Positions 6,433 to 12,845 of a DNA stretch of 12,845 nt are shown piece after piece. Numbering within the stretch: position 1 is the stretch's first letter; each line of letters starts with the position of its first letter. The notes under the pieces are model-generated. The model saw nothing but the letters and a program-made list of their open reading frames with translations, had not been told where the DNA came from and searched no databases. Source of the stretch: Pseudomonadota bacterium (GTDB lineage: Bacteria > Bdellovibrionota > UBA1018 > CAIMNF01). The stretch spans positions 1 through 12,845 of the forward strand of contig JAIXVT010000090.1 in the NCBI GenBank assembly GCA_027482725.1, written 5' to 3'. The translations under genes were made by a program, and so were the position numbers.

Positions 6433-7206
6433 ATGTCACTCGTTGAAAGTTTTTTTTACGGAATGATTCAGGGACTTACCGAATATTTACCGGTAAGCAG
6501 TTCGGCGCATCTTTTGCTTTTTCCCGCGTTTTTAGGGGTTCAAGACCCCGGACTGGCCTTTGATGTTTTTTTACACATGGGGACACTTGCGTCGACGTTG
6601 GTTTATTTTTGGAAAGATCTGGTGGGATTAATTCCGTTTCGGTCGGCATCGGCTCCCTCAACGGGACAAATTGTAATCGCAACCCTGCCGGCGGTCATTG
6701 CCGGGATTGCCTTGAAATTCGTTTTTCCCGAAGGGATTCGCTCGGTAAATGTCACCCTGATTACCCTGCCTTTATTCGGATTTTTATTGTTTTGGGTAGA
6801 CCGTCGTCGGCCCGACGACACCGGCGCTCCTGCGTCTGTATCTTGGAAACAAGTGCTTGGTGTGGGATTTGCCCAAGCCTTAGCCTTGGTTCCAGGGGTA
6901 TCCCGGTCGGGGATCACGATTACCGCAGGTCGCGCACTGCATTTAAATCGAAAAACATCGACTCGACTTTCATTTTTATTGTCTGTTCCCGTGACGGCGG
7001 GTGCTATTGCGATGGAGTGTCGCCACCCGGAAGCGATCCTGAGTACTGTCGGGGACCCTGCGGTTCTCTGGGTGGGCGCGGGTTCTGCGTTTGTTTTTGG
7101 CTGGATTGCCATTCGTTTTATGATCACCGCAGTGAGCAAGATGGGGTACTTGGGTTTTTTTGTTTATCGCACACTGCTTGCCTTAGCCGTTTGGTTTTGG
7201 GCGTAA
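6433..7206 (+). CDS. uppP: Undecaprenyl-diphosphatase UppP (BacA family)
   Basis: This integral membrane phosphatase converts undecaprenyl diphosphate to the monophosphate. It recycles the lipid carrier for peptidoglycan and other envelope polymers, and its overproduction gives bacitracin resistance in other bacteria. Both family signatures are present: QGLTEYLPVSSSAH at residues 13-26, with catalytic candidates E17 and H26, and PGVSRSG at 154-160, with R158. The rest is hydrophobic with several membrane helices, ending in a helix after MGYLGFFVYR. At 257 residues it is slightly shorter than the usual 265-280. An in-frame TGA directly precedes ATG 6433, so this is the first possible ATG. No Shine-Dalgarno is seen at normal spacing; an AAAGGA at 6407-6412 is about 20 bases away. 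The gene is monocistronic, diverging from the FKBP gene and converging on the LOG-family gene. Confidence 0.95.
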   Translation: MSLVESFFYGMIQGLTEYLPVSSSAHLLLFPAFLGVQDPGLAFDVFLHMGTLASTLVYFWKDLVGLIPFRSASAPSTGQIVIATLPAVIAGIALKFVFPEGIRSVNVTLITLPLFGFLLFWVDRRRPDDTGAPASVSWKQVLGVGFAQALALVPGVSRSGITITAGRALHLNRKTSTRLSFLLSVPVTAGAIAMECRHPEAILSTVGDPAVLWVGAGSAFVFGWIAIRFMITAVSKMGYLGFFVYRTLLALAVWFWA

Positions 7207-7220
7207 ACCCACCGTTTTTT
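7193..7220 (+). terminator. Weak candidate rho-independent terminator of uppP
   Basis: GGT-TTT-GGG at 7193-7201 can fold with CCC-ACC at 7208-7213 across a six-base loop with a three-base bulge. It is followed after one base by TTTTTT at 7215-7220. It overlaps the uppP stop codon. The stem is short, so this is tentative; no T-run of the opposite orientation is seen for the converging gene. Confidence 0.33.
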
Positions 7221-7232
7221 GAATAATTCTGG

Positions 7233-7982
7233 TTAATTACGGAGCTCGGCGGACTGGACCGTTGTCCCCATAGGGGTAGCACCGTGGAGTTCTCGACCCA
7301 AGTAGGCGGTGATTTCTTCTACAGTGTCGACACAGAATAATTTCCCCAAATCCTCAGGAGAAACCAGGCCGCGGGGGAGAATTTCTTGATTGAGCCAGTC
7401 CAAGAATCCTTGCCAAAATTTTCGATTGACCAAAACTACAGGTCTTGGTCGCATTTTTTTTGTTTGTGCTAACGTGATGATTTCAAACAACTCGTCAAAG
7501 GTTCCAAAACCCCCGGGATAAATCACGAAAGCTTCACTGTAACGGACCAGTAAAACCTTCCGCACAAAAAAATAACGACACCTTAAGCCCGCGTGAACAA
7601 ACGGATTGAGGCGTTGCTCTTTTGGAATTTCGATATTGATCCCGATACTTTTCCCTGTCGGCGATTGTCCGTTTTTTTTTGCCTCAAAGGCACCCTGACT
7701 GGCTGCGGTCATAATCCCAGGACCTCCACCCGTCACGATGGAAAACCCCGACTCGGCAAGCTCACGCGCCAAGCGACGCGCAGACACGCAGTCTGGGTCG
7801 GTTTCAGGAAGGCGAGCTGATCCAAAAATCGTGATGGCCCGCTCTGTCTTCCGCAAAAAATGGAGCCCTCTCCAGAGTTCAAAAGCAATTCTGAAAAACA
7901 TCCCCACATCACGAATAAAACGGGCCCGGTAAGGCGCGTAAACATAGTCCCGTTCACGCCCCGGCCCAAAAAACGGACGCAT
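7233..7982 (-). CDS. LOG-family protein (TIGR00730; nucleoside 5'-monophosphate phosphoribohydrolase-like)
   Basis: This is a Rossmann-fold protein of the LOG family, often misnamed lysine decarboxylase. Characterised members cleave the N-glycosidic bond of nucleoside monophosphates, including cytokinin ribotides in plants and actinobacteria. The diagnostic residues are present: the nucleotide-binding loop TGGGPGIM at 84-91; an FVRK segment with the conserved Arg-Lys; and PGGFGTFDELFE from P156 with the catalytic candidate E164. Compared with minimal LOG proteins of about 190 residues, it has roughly 50 extra N-terminal residues rich in aromatics and arginine (RARFIRDVGMFFRIAF), a version I associate with proteobacterial homologues. 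The start ATG directly follows the stop codon of the 90-residue upstream gene (TAAATG), so translation is coupled. The substrate in this organism is unknown. It is the last gene of the acnA operon. Confidence 0.88.
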   Translation of the reverse strand: MRPFFGPGRERDYVYAPYRARFIRDVGMFFRIAFELWRGLHFLRKTERAITIFGSARLPETDPDCVSARRLARELAESGFSIVTGGGPGIMTAASQGAFEAKKNGQSPTGKSIGINIEIPKEQRLNPFVHAGLRCRYFFVRKVLLVRYSEAFVIYPGGFGTFDELFEIITLAQTKKMRPRPVVLVNRKFWQGFLDWLNQEILPRGLVSPEDLGKLFCVDTVEEITAYLGRELHGATPMGTTVQSAELRN

Positions 7983-8255
7983 TTACGGAGTTTCCTGGCG
8001 CTTTTTCTTAAGTGGACCTTTGCCCCCTAAATAGTCCTCAAGGATTCCCTTGACCTTAGTCTTGACGTTGGCTTCCCGGTCTGAGTTCAAAACTTCTTCG
8101 ATCGCGCGCAATTCGTCTTCAAGTTCCCAGCGCGAAAGCAAGCTCACCGACAATTCGTCGTGGGTATCCGGTGTTTTCATGCTGTCATGCACTTTCAACT
8201 TGTGCCTGATTCCCAACATGCGCGTAACGAGTTCAATGCGTTCTTCCTTCGTCAT
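7983..8255 (-). CDS. Unrecognised 90-residue charged helical protein
   Basis: I do not recognise this family. It is soluble, strongly charged and predicted mainly helical, with a central segment of alternating acidic and hydrophobic residues (SRWELEDELRAIEEVL) that could form an amphipathic or coiled-coil helix. The tail is basic (GGKGPLKKKRQ). There is no signal peptide, membrane segment or cysteine. It is very probably a real gene: GAAAGG lies six bases before the ATG and abuts the acnA stop, the gap to acnA is two bases, and the stop codon abuts the next start. Its place between aconitase and a LOG protein suggests cotranscription with central metabolism but does not give a function. A small partner or regulator of one of the neighbours is only a guess. 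Confidence 0.72.
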   Translation of the reverse strand: MTKEERIELVTRMLGIRHKLKVHDSMKTPDTHDELSVSLLSRWELEDELRAIEEVLNSDREANVKTKVKGILEDYLGGKGPLKKKRQETP

Positions 8256-8257
8256 CT

Positions 8258-10963
8258 TTAGCCTTTCAATAATTGTCGGACAACGTAAGCAAGAATGCCC
8301 CCGTTTTTGTAGTATTCAAGCTCGTTCGGGGTATCAATTCTCAATTTTGCATCAAACGTAAACACAGTTCCATCCGCTCGTTTGACGTGAACCTTGATGT
8401 CCTGTTGGGGCACCATGGAGCTCAATCCGGGGATACTGATCTCTTCATCACCTTTCAGTCCGTGGTGGTCAGCCGATTCCCCAAGATGAAACTGGAGCGG
8501 AAGGACGCCCATGCCCACCAGATTGGACCGGTGAATGCGCTCAAAGCTTTCAGCGATAACTGCACGAATGCCCAGGAGTTGTGTTCCCTTAGCGGCCCAA
8601 TCGCGTGAAGACCCGGTACCGTATTCTTTACCGGCAAACACCACAAGCGGAGTGTTTGTTTTACGGTATTCTTGGCACGCATCAAAAATGGAGAGCTCTT
8701 GTCCCGACGGATAAAATCGGGTCAGTCCGCCCTCAACTCCACCCATCATTTTATTTTTAATCCTCACGTTGGCAAATGTTCCGCGGATCATGACTTCGTG
8801 GTTCCCTCGGCGCGCTCCGTAAGAATTGAAGTCTTTGGGGTCAACACCGTTGGCGATTAAGTACTTCGCCGCAGGTGAGGATTTGGAAATCGATCCCGCC
8901 GGGGAAATGTGATCCGTGGTGATCGAGTCTCCGAACACACCGATCACACGTGCCCCGTTAATATCGGTGACAGGTGCGACTTCTTTGGTGAGCGACTGTA
9001 AAAAAGAAGGTTCACGAATATACGTCGATTTTGGGTCAAAATCATAAAGTTTTCCGGCAGGAACCTTCAGGGATTGCCAGTGCTTGTCCCCCTTAAACAC
9101 ATCTTGGTAGCTCTTTTCAAACTGTTGGGTTGTGACGAATTGTTTCACCAAGGAATCAATCTCGTCTGGAGCGGGCCAAATATCTTTGAGGTACACCGGG
9201 TTTCCTGAGGGATCTTTGGCAATCGGATCTTGATCCAAGTTAACGTTGACGTTGCCCGCCAAGGCATATGCCACCACGAGGGCCGGAGATGCCAGATAAT
9301 TTGCACGAACTTGGGTGTTGATTCGGCCTTCAAAATTTCGGTTACCGGAGAGTACCGATGCCACGACAAGTTTGCCATCGGTTACCGCTTGAGACACTTC
9401 GTCAATCAAGGGACCTGCGTTTCCGATACAAGTGGTGCATCCGTAGCCAACCACATGGAAGCGTAGCGCCTCAAGGTACGGCATCAGGCCCGCTTCGGAC
9501 AAATAATCCGTAACGACTTTAGATCCCGGTCCGAGGGATGATTTTACCCAAGGCTTGATTTGTAAGCCTCTTTCTACCGCTTTTTTGGCAAGCAGCCCCG
9601 CGGTCATTAGCCCCGTAGGATTAGAAGTATTGGTACACGAAGTAATCGCTGCAATCACCACCGATCCGTGACCTAGGGTCATGTCAAGTCCGTTCAGCGT
9701 GATTTTTTGTTCCGACCCTTCACGGGCGCCAGGGTCTTTCATCTGAGCAATCAACTGGGGGAGGGCCTTACTAAACTCGGATTTTACGTTTTTTAAGGTG
9801 ACTCGGTCTTGCGGACGGGAAGGTCCGGCCAAAGAGGGTTCTACGGAGGATAAATCCAGCTCAACGATATCCGAGTAATGGGGTGTTTCGGTCGAAGGGT
9901 CGTACCAAAGGTCCTGGGATTGATAGTAGGACTTCACCAAGGGGATAAGGTTTCCCCGTCCGGTGAGCGCAAGGTAGTCGGTTGTTTTTTCGTCGACGGG
10001 GAAGAATCCAATCGTTGCCCCGTATTCCGGAGCCATGTTTGCGATTGTGGCGCGATCTGCCAACGGAAGGGCAGCCATCCCAGGGCCAAAAAATTCGACA
10101 AATTTCCCGACAACTCCTTTTTTACGCAATATTTGTGTCACGGTAAGAACAAGGTCCGTTGCCGTAACACCTGGGTTGATTTTACCGGTAAACTTGAACC
10201 CCACCACTTGAGGAATCAACATGGTGATGGGTTGTCCGAGCATTGCGGCTTCGGCTTCGATTCCACCCACTCCCCAACCCACAACGCCCAATCCATTAAT
10301 CATCGTGGTGTGTGAATCCGTCCCCACTACGGTATCGGGATACACCACCTGTTCTCCTTGAACTGTTGTCGATGTCATGGCCACCGTCGCCAAGTACTCT
10401 AAGTTCACTTGGTGGATGATGCCGGTTTCCGGTGGAACTGCCCGGAAGTTTTTGAACGCGCCTTGCCCCCAACGCAAAAACTGATAACGCTCGTTGTTGC
10501 GTTCGTATTCTAAAGCTGTGTTTTTTTCGAAGGCTTGAGACGATCCAAAGTGATCCACTTGCACCGAATGGTCGATCACCAAGTCCACCGGGCAGAGGGG
10601 ATTGATTTTTTCGGGATCGCCGCCCAAGCGTTTCATGGCCGCGCGCATCGCCGCTAAATCACACACTGCGGGGACGCCGGTAAAGTCTTGTAGAACAGTA
10701 CGTGCCGGAGTGAATTGGATTTCACGATCGGGTTCGGCCTTCGGGTTCCAGTTCAAAATAGCTTCAATATCGTCTTTTTTTACGGCGACTCCATCTTCCA
10801 AGCGGATGGGATTCTCTATTAAGCCTCGCAACGAGTGGGGGAGTTTCCGAATGGGCTTTTGCGTCGTTTTTTCCAAAACTTTGAGCGAAAAATACGTCCA
10901 TTTTTTTCCCTCTACAGAAAGTTCAGACCGGGTTTTGAAGCTATCGACTTTGGAGATGTTCAT
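8258..10963 (-). CDS. acnA: Aconitate hydratase A
   Basis: This cytoplasmic 4Fe-4S enzyme isomerises citrate to isocitrate through cis-aconitate in the TCA cycle. The 901 residues cover the whole AcnA/IRP family length. The N-terminus (VDSFKTRSELSVEGK) aligns directly with known starts. The substrate and cluster regions include VVGTDSHTTMINGLG, and the three cluster ligands are C443 in AITSCTNTSNP plus C509 and C512 in GYGCTTCIGN. The C-terminal swivel domain has GDSITTDHISPAG and YGTGSSRDWAAKGT. No Shine-Dalgarno is obvious before ATG 10963. It is the first gene of a three-gene minus-strand operon and diverges from fadD across a 111-base gap holding a 14-base palindrome. The next TCA gene, probable icd, lies just beyond fadD. 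Confidence 0.97.
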   Translation of the reverse strand: MNISKVDSFKTRSELSVEGKKWTYFSLKVLEKTTQKPIRKLPHSLRGLIENPIRLEDGVAVKKDDIEAILNWNPKAEPDREIQFTPARTVLQDFTGVPAVCDLAAMRAAMKRLGGDPEKINPLCPVDLVIDHSVQVDHFGSSQAFEKNTALEYERNNERYQFLRWGQGAFKNFRAVPPETGIIHQVNLEYLATVAMTSTTVQGEQVVYPDTVVGTDSHTTMINGLGVVGWGVGGIEAEAAMLGQPITMLIPQVVGFKFTGKINPGVTATDLVLTVTQILRKKGVVGKFVEFFGPGMAALPLADRATIANMAPEYGATIGFFPVDEKTTDYLALTGRGNLIPLVKSYYQSQDLWYDPSTETPHYSDIVELDLSSVEPSLAGPSRPQDRVTLKNVKSEFSKALPQLIAQMKDPGAREGSEQKITLNGLDMTLGHGSVVIAAITSCTNTSNPTGLMTAGLLAKKAVERGLQIKPWVKSSLGPGSKVVTDYLSEAGLMPYLEALRFHVVGYGCTTCIGNAGPLIDEVSQAVTDGKLVVASVLSGNRNFEGRINTQVRANYLASPALVVAYALAGNVNVNLDQDPIAKDPSGNPVYLKDIWPAPDEIDSLVKQFVTTQQFEKSYQDVFKGDKHWQSLKVPAGKLYDFDPKSTYIREPSFLQSLTKEVAPVTDINGARVIGVFGDSITTDHISPAGSISKSSPAAKYLIANGVDPKDFNSYGARRGNHEVMIRGTFANVRIKNKMMGGVEGGLTRFYPSGQELSIFDACQEYRKTNTPLVVFAGKEYGTGSSRDWAAKGTQLLGIRAVIAESFERIHRSNLVGMGVLPLQFHLGESADHHGLKGDEEISIPGLSSMVPQQDIKVHVKRADGTVFTFDAKLRIDTPNELEYYKNGGILAYVVRQLLKG

Positions 10964-10984
10964 AATTGGAATTCAGGTTACCCC

Positions 10985-10998
10985 GAAAAACGTTTTTC
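10985..10998. promoter_or_regulatory. 14-base perfect palindrome between acnA and fadD, possible operator
   Basis: GAAAAACGTTTTTC is its own reverse complement and lies in the divergent gap, 22 bases from the acnA start and 13 bases before the proposed fadD -35. The position suits a dimeric repressor acting on both genes. The outline (A-rich, central CG, T-rich) loosely recalls TetR-type operators of fatty-acid degradation regulators, but no specific regulator can be named. An AT-rich palindrome can also arise by chance. Confidence 0.45.
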
Positions 10999-11010
10999 TG
11001 AAAACCAGGA

Positions 11011-11040
11011 TTGCGCACATGGCCTCAGGTTTCGTATGCT
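11011..11040 (+). promoter_or_regulatory. Candidate sigma70-type promoter of fadD
   Basis: TTGCGC at 11011-11016, an 18-base spacer and TATGCT at 11035-11040 give a plausible -35/-10 pair. Transcription would start near 11047, leaving a leader of about 28 bases that contains the strong ribosome binding site. This is judged by eye only. Confidence 0.4.
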
Positions 11041-11065
11041 TGTTCCAGTTCAAAATGAAAATAGT

Positions 11066-11070
11066 GGAGG
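11066..11070 (+). promoter_or_regulatory. Ribosome binding site that fixes the fadD start
   Basis: GGAGG four bases before ATG 11075 decides between this start and in-frame codons further upstream (such as ATG 11037). The upstream reading would add up to 80 residues unlike any FadD and would run into the acnA coding region. Confidence 0.75.
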
Positions 11071-11074
11071 ATTT

Positions 11075-12784
11075 ATGAGTGCATCAGAAATAAATGGTTC
11101 GCAAAACAGTCCCTGGCTCAAGTCGTATCAGCCCGGCATCCCGTCTCAAGTGGATGTTAACGAGTTTTCATCCATCAATGATTTGATGGAAATGGCCTGT
11201 AAAAAATTTGCGAATCGCCCGTCATTTACCAATATGGGCAAGATGATCACTTATGGGGAGCTTGACCGTTTAGCGACGCAGTTTGCCTCGTTCCTGCAAA
11301 ACGACTTAAAGCTTGCCCGGGGTGATCGTATCGCGATCATGATGCCTAATCTTTTGCAGTATCCCGTAGCATTGTTTGGCGCACTGAGGGCCGGATTGGT
11401 CGTGGTCAACGTCAATCCTCTTTACACCCCGCGGGAGTTGGAGCACCAGCTCCGGGACTCTGGTGCAAAAGCGATTGTGATTTTGGCTAATTTTGCCAAG
11501 ACCTTAGAAGAAGTGATTCCGAGCACTCCGGTTAAAAGTGTCGTCATCACCGAAATCGGTGATCTCCTTCCTCTCCCGAAGCGTCTCTTGGTAAATGTCG
11601 TCGTCAAGTACGTAAAAAAAATGGTTCCTGAGTTTCATATTGCGAACACCATTTCTTTTAATGAAGCGCTTTCTCTGGGAAAAACCACCAACCTGAGCCG
11701 CCCTGTTATTCGACACGAGGATCTTGCCTTTTTGCAGTATACGGGGGGCACTACTGGCGTGGCCAAGGGCGCCATGTTGACCCACGGAAACATTGTCGCC
11801 AATGCGGTGCAGGCCCGAGCATGGATCAAGTTTTTGATCAAAGACGGGGAAGAGGTCATCATCACCGCGCTTCCTCTTTATCATATTTTTTCGTTGACGG
11901 CGAATTGTCTCATTTTTTCATCGATCGGCGCCCAGAACATTCTTATTACGAATCCCAAGGATATTCCTGGCTTTATAAAAGAGCTGAAAAAGTGGAAGTT
12001 TTCCGCAATTACTGGGGTAAACACATTGTTTAATGCCCTCATGAATCACCCTGATTTTACGCAACTTGACTTTAGTGGTCTTAAGGTTTCTTTGGGTGGG
12101 GGAATGGCGGTCCAGCGGGCTGTGGCGGAGCGATGGAAGCAACTTACCGGAGCCCCTCTCATTGAGGCCTATGGGTTGTCCGAAACTTCTCCGGCAGCGT
12201 GCATTAATCCGATGAATCTTAAGGAGTACAACGGTTACGTAGGGCTACCTATTTGTAGCACTTCTGTTGCGATTAAAGATGATTCTGGGAATAACGTGGA
12301 TTTAGGGCAGGTTGGCGAGATTTGTATCCAAGGACCTCAGGTGATGAAGGGGTATTGGCAACGACCAGATGAAACCCAAAAAGTGATGACGTCGGATCGT
12401 TACTTTAGGACGGGTGACATCGGTTATATGAATGAGAATGGTTTTGTAAAAATTGTCGATCGCAAAAAAGATATGGTGATCGTGTCCGGATTTAACGTCT
12501 ACCCAAACGAAATTGAGGACGTTGCCGCAACTCATCCCAAAATCATGGAAAGCGCAGTGATTGGTGTGCCAGACGAAAAAACTGGAGAGGCCGTGAAGAT
12601 CTTTATTGTAAAAAAAGATCCCTCCCTGACCGAAGCCGAGGTTTTGGCCCACTTTAAAACTAACGTTACAGGATATAAGATGCCTAAATTGATCGAATTT
12701 CGATCAGAGCTTCCCAAGTCTAACGTTGGAAAAATTTTACGAAAAGATTTACGCGAACAGGAATTAAAAAAGCATTCCAAATAA
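11075..12784 (+). CDS. fadD: Long-chain fatty acid-CoA ligase
   Basis: This enzyme activates long-chain fatty acids to acyl-CoA using ATP and CoA through an acyl-adenylate, usually at the inner membrane, and feeds beta-oxidation. The 569 residues match the E. coli FadD length of 561. Stretches are nearly identical to E. coli FadD, such as MMPNLLQYPVALFG, VVNVNPLYTPRELEHQL and LPKSNVGKILRK. Motifs in order are: P-loop YTGGTTGVAKG from Y222; YGLSETSP from Y366; TGD with Asp448; the fatty-acyl-CoA synthetase signature VDRKKDMVIVSGFNVYPNEIE; and the catalytic lysine K553 near the C-terminus. The start at 11075 is chosen for its GGAGG. It diverges from acnA and is followed 26 bases later by probable icd, so the three genes link fatty-acid use to the TCA cycle. 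Confidence 0.96.
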   Translation: MSASEINGSQNSPWLKSYQPGIPSQVDVNEFSSINDLMEMACKKFANRPSFTNMGKMITYGELDRLATQFASFLQNDLKLARGDRIAIMMPNLLQYPVALFGALRAGLVVVNVNPLYTPRELEHQLRDSGAKAIVILANFAKTLEEVIPSTPVKSVVITEIGDLLPLPKRLLVNVVVKYVKKMVPEFHIANTISFNEALSLGKTTNLSRPVIRHEDLAFLQYTGGTTGVAKGAMLTHGNIVANAVQARAWIKFLIKDGEEVIITALPLYHIFSLTANCLIFSSIGAQNILITNPKDIPGFIKELKKWKFSAITGVNTLFNALMNHPDFTQLDFSGLKVSLGGGMAVQRAVAERWKQLTGAPLIEAYGLSETSPAACINPMNLKEYNGYVGLPICSTSVAIKDDSGNNVDLGQVGEICIQGPQVMKGYWQRPDETQKVMTSDRYFRTGDIGYMNENGFVKIVDRKKDMVIVSGFNVYPNEIEDVAATHPKIMESAVIGVPDEKTGEAVKIFIVKKDPSLTEAEVLAHFKTNVTGYKMPKLIEFRSELPKSNVGKILRKDLREQELKKHSK

Positions 12785-12800
12785 GTACTGAGCCCAACTC

Positions 12801-12806
12801 AAGGAG
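12801..12806 (+). promoter_or_regulatory. Ribosome binding site of the 3' partial gene
   Basis: AAGGAG four bases before ATG 12811 marks a genuine start in the 26-base gap after fadD. No terminator is visible in the gap, so readthrough from fadD is possible. Confidence 0.72.
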
Positions 12807-12810
12807 TCCC

Positions 12811-12845
12811 ATGGCAAAAATTAAAGTGAAAAACCCGGTTGTTGA
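12811..12845 (+). CDS. icd: Probable NADP-dependent isocitrate dehydrogenase, first 11 codons (3' partial)
   Basis: The window ends after MAKIKVKNPVV and two bases of a codon that must be Asp or Glu (or a stop if TGA is wrongly framed, which the reading excludes). This matches the opening of the eukaryote-like, homodimeric NADP-isocitrate dehydrogenases, which begin MxKIKVxNPVVE/D before a DGDEMTRI motif that would lie just past the edge. The enzyme oxidatively decarboxylates isocitrate, the aconitase product, to 2-oxoglutarate. The nearby acnA supports the call. Only 11 residues are visible, so the identification rests on recognising a conserved N-terminus. Confidence 0.72.
   Translation, partial: MAKIKVKNPVV

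Noticed and set aside
6603..7139. 178-codon minus-strand open frame opposite uppP
   Set aside because: It is antisense to a confident gene, without a ribosome binding site or recognisable motif.
6609..7226. 205-codon plus-strand open frame inside uppP
   Set aside because: It lies in another frame over the UppP membrane protein, which has both catalytic signatures; the alternative protein is cysteine-rich and shows no recognisable domain.
7233..7982. Lysine decarboxylase annotation for the LOG-family gene
   Set aside because: The GGGPGIM and PGGFGTFDE motifs mark the LOG phosphoribohydrolase family; there is no pyridoxal-phosphate decarboxylase domain.
9878..10315. 145-codon plus-strand open frame within acnA
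   Set aside because: It is antisense to conserved aconitase sequence, and no promoter or ribosome binding site is seen.
10835..11074. Upstream extension of the fadD frame (80 extra residues)
   Set aside because: It overlaps the acnA coding region and promoter, has no FadD similarity, and a GGAGG site marks the start at 11075.
11504..11884. 126-codon minus-strand open frame within fadD
   Set aside because: It covers the strand opposite the FadD adenylation domain, including the P-loop, and is best explained as a shadow.
1..12845. Mobile element, prophage, CRISPR or defence island around Topo VI
   Set aside because: No transposase, integrase, terminal repeats, spaced repeats or tRNA-attachment features are visible, and the neighbours are housekeeping genes.

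Overview
The window looks like the chromosome of a Gram-negative, motile, respiring bacterium. Genes are tightly packed with mixed strands and very short junctions. There is an FKBP lipoprotein, a chemoreceptor, UppP for the cell-envelope lipid carrier, and TCA-cycle and fatty-acid activation genes. I see no insertion sequence, phage gene, tRNA, rRNA or CRISPR array. The gene mix and base composition would fit a member of the Bdellovibrionota or former Deltaproteobacteria, but that is an impression and no marker gene in the window proves it.

Layout. (1) Positions 3-3749, plus strand, form one compact run: the C-terminal part of a RecB/AddB-type PD-(D/E)XK nuclease with a four-cysteine iron-sulfur signature, whose frame is open to the left edge, then DNA topoisomerase VI subunit B and subunit A. 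The gaps are 14 and 1 bases. (2) A methyl-accepting chemotaxis protein without a recognisable HAMP domain (3891-5471) follows, behind a sigma28-like promoter that nearly abuts the start codon. (3) Converging on it from the minus strand is a two-gene unit of an FKBP-type prolyl isomerase lipoprotein and a truncated haemoglobin (6367 down to 5483). (4) uppP (6433-7206) diverges from that unit. (5) On the minus strand, acnA, an unrecognised 90-residue protein and a LOG-family phosphoribohydrolase form an operon (10963 down to 7233) with gaps of 2 and 0 bases. (6) fadD (11075-12784) diverges from acnA, and the first 11 codons of a probable isocitrate dehydrogenase gene (icd) begin at 12811.

How the genes fit together. 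The right half is a central-carbon block: FadD makes acyl-CoA, whose beta-oxidation yields acetyl-CoA, and aconitase and isocitrate dehydrogenase are consecutive TCA steps. A 14-base perfect palindrome between acnA and fadD could serve as a shared operator. The left half is a DNA-transaction block. A Topo VI pair (Spo11-like cleavage subunit plus GHKL ATPase) is typical of archaea and plants and only sporadic in bacteria. Its tight linkage to a helicase-nuclease-type gene is the most unusual feature of the window. There is no gene-free stretch above 300 bases; the longest is 3750-3890.
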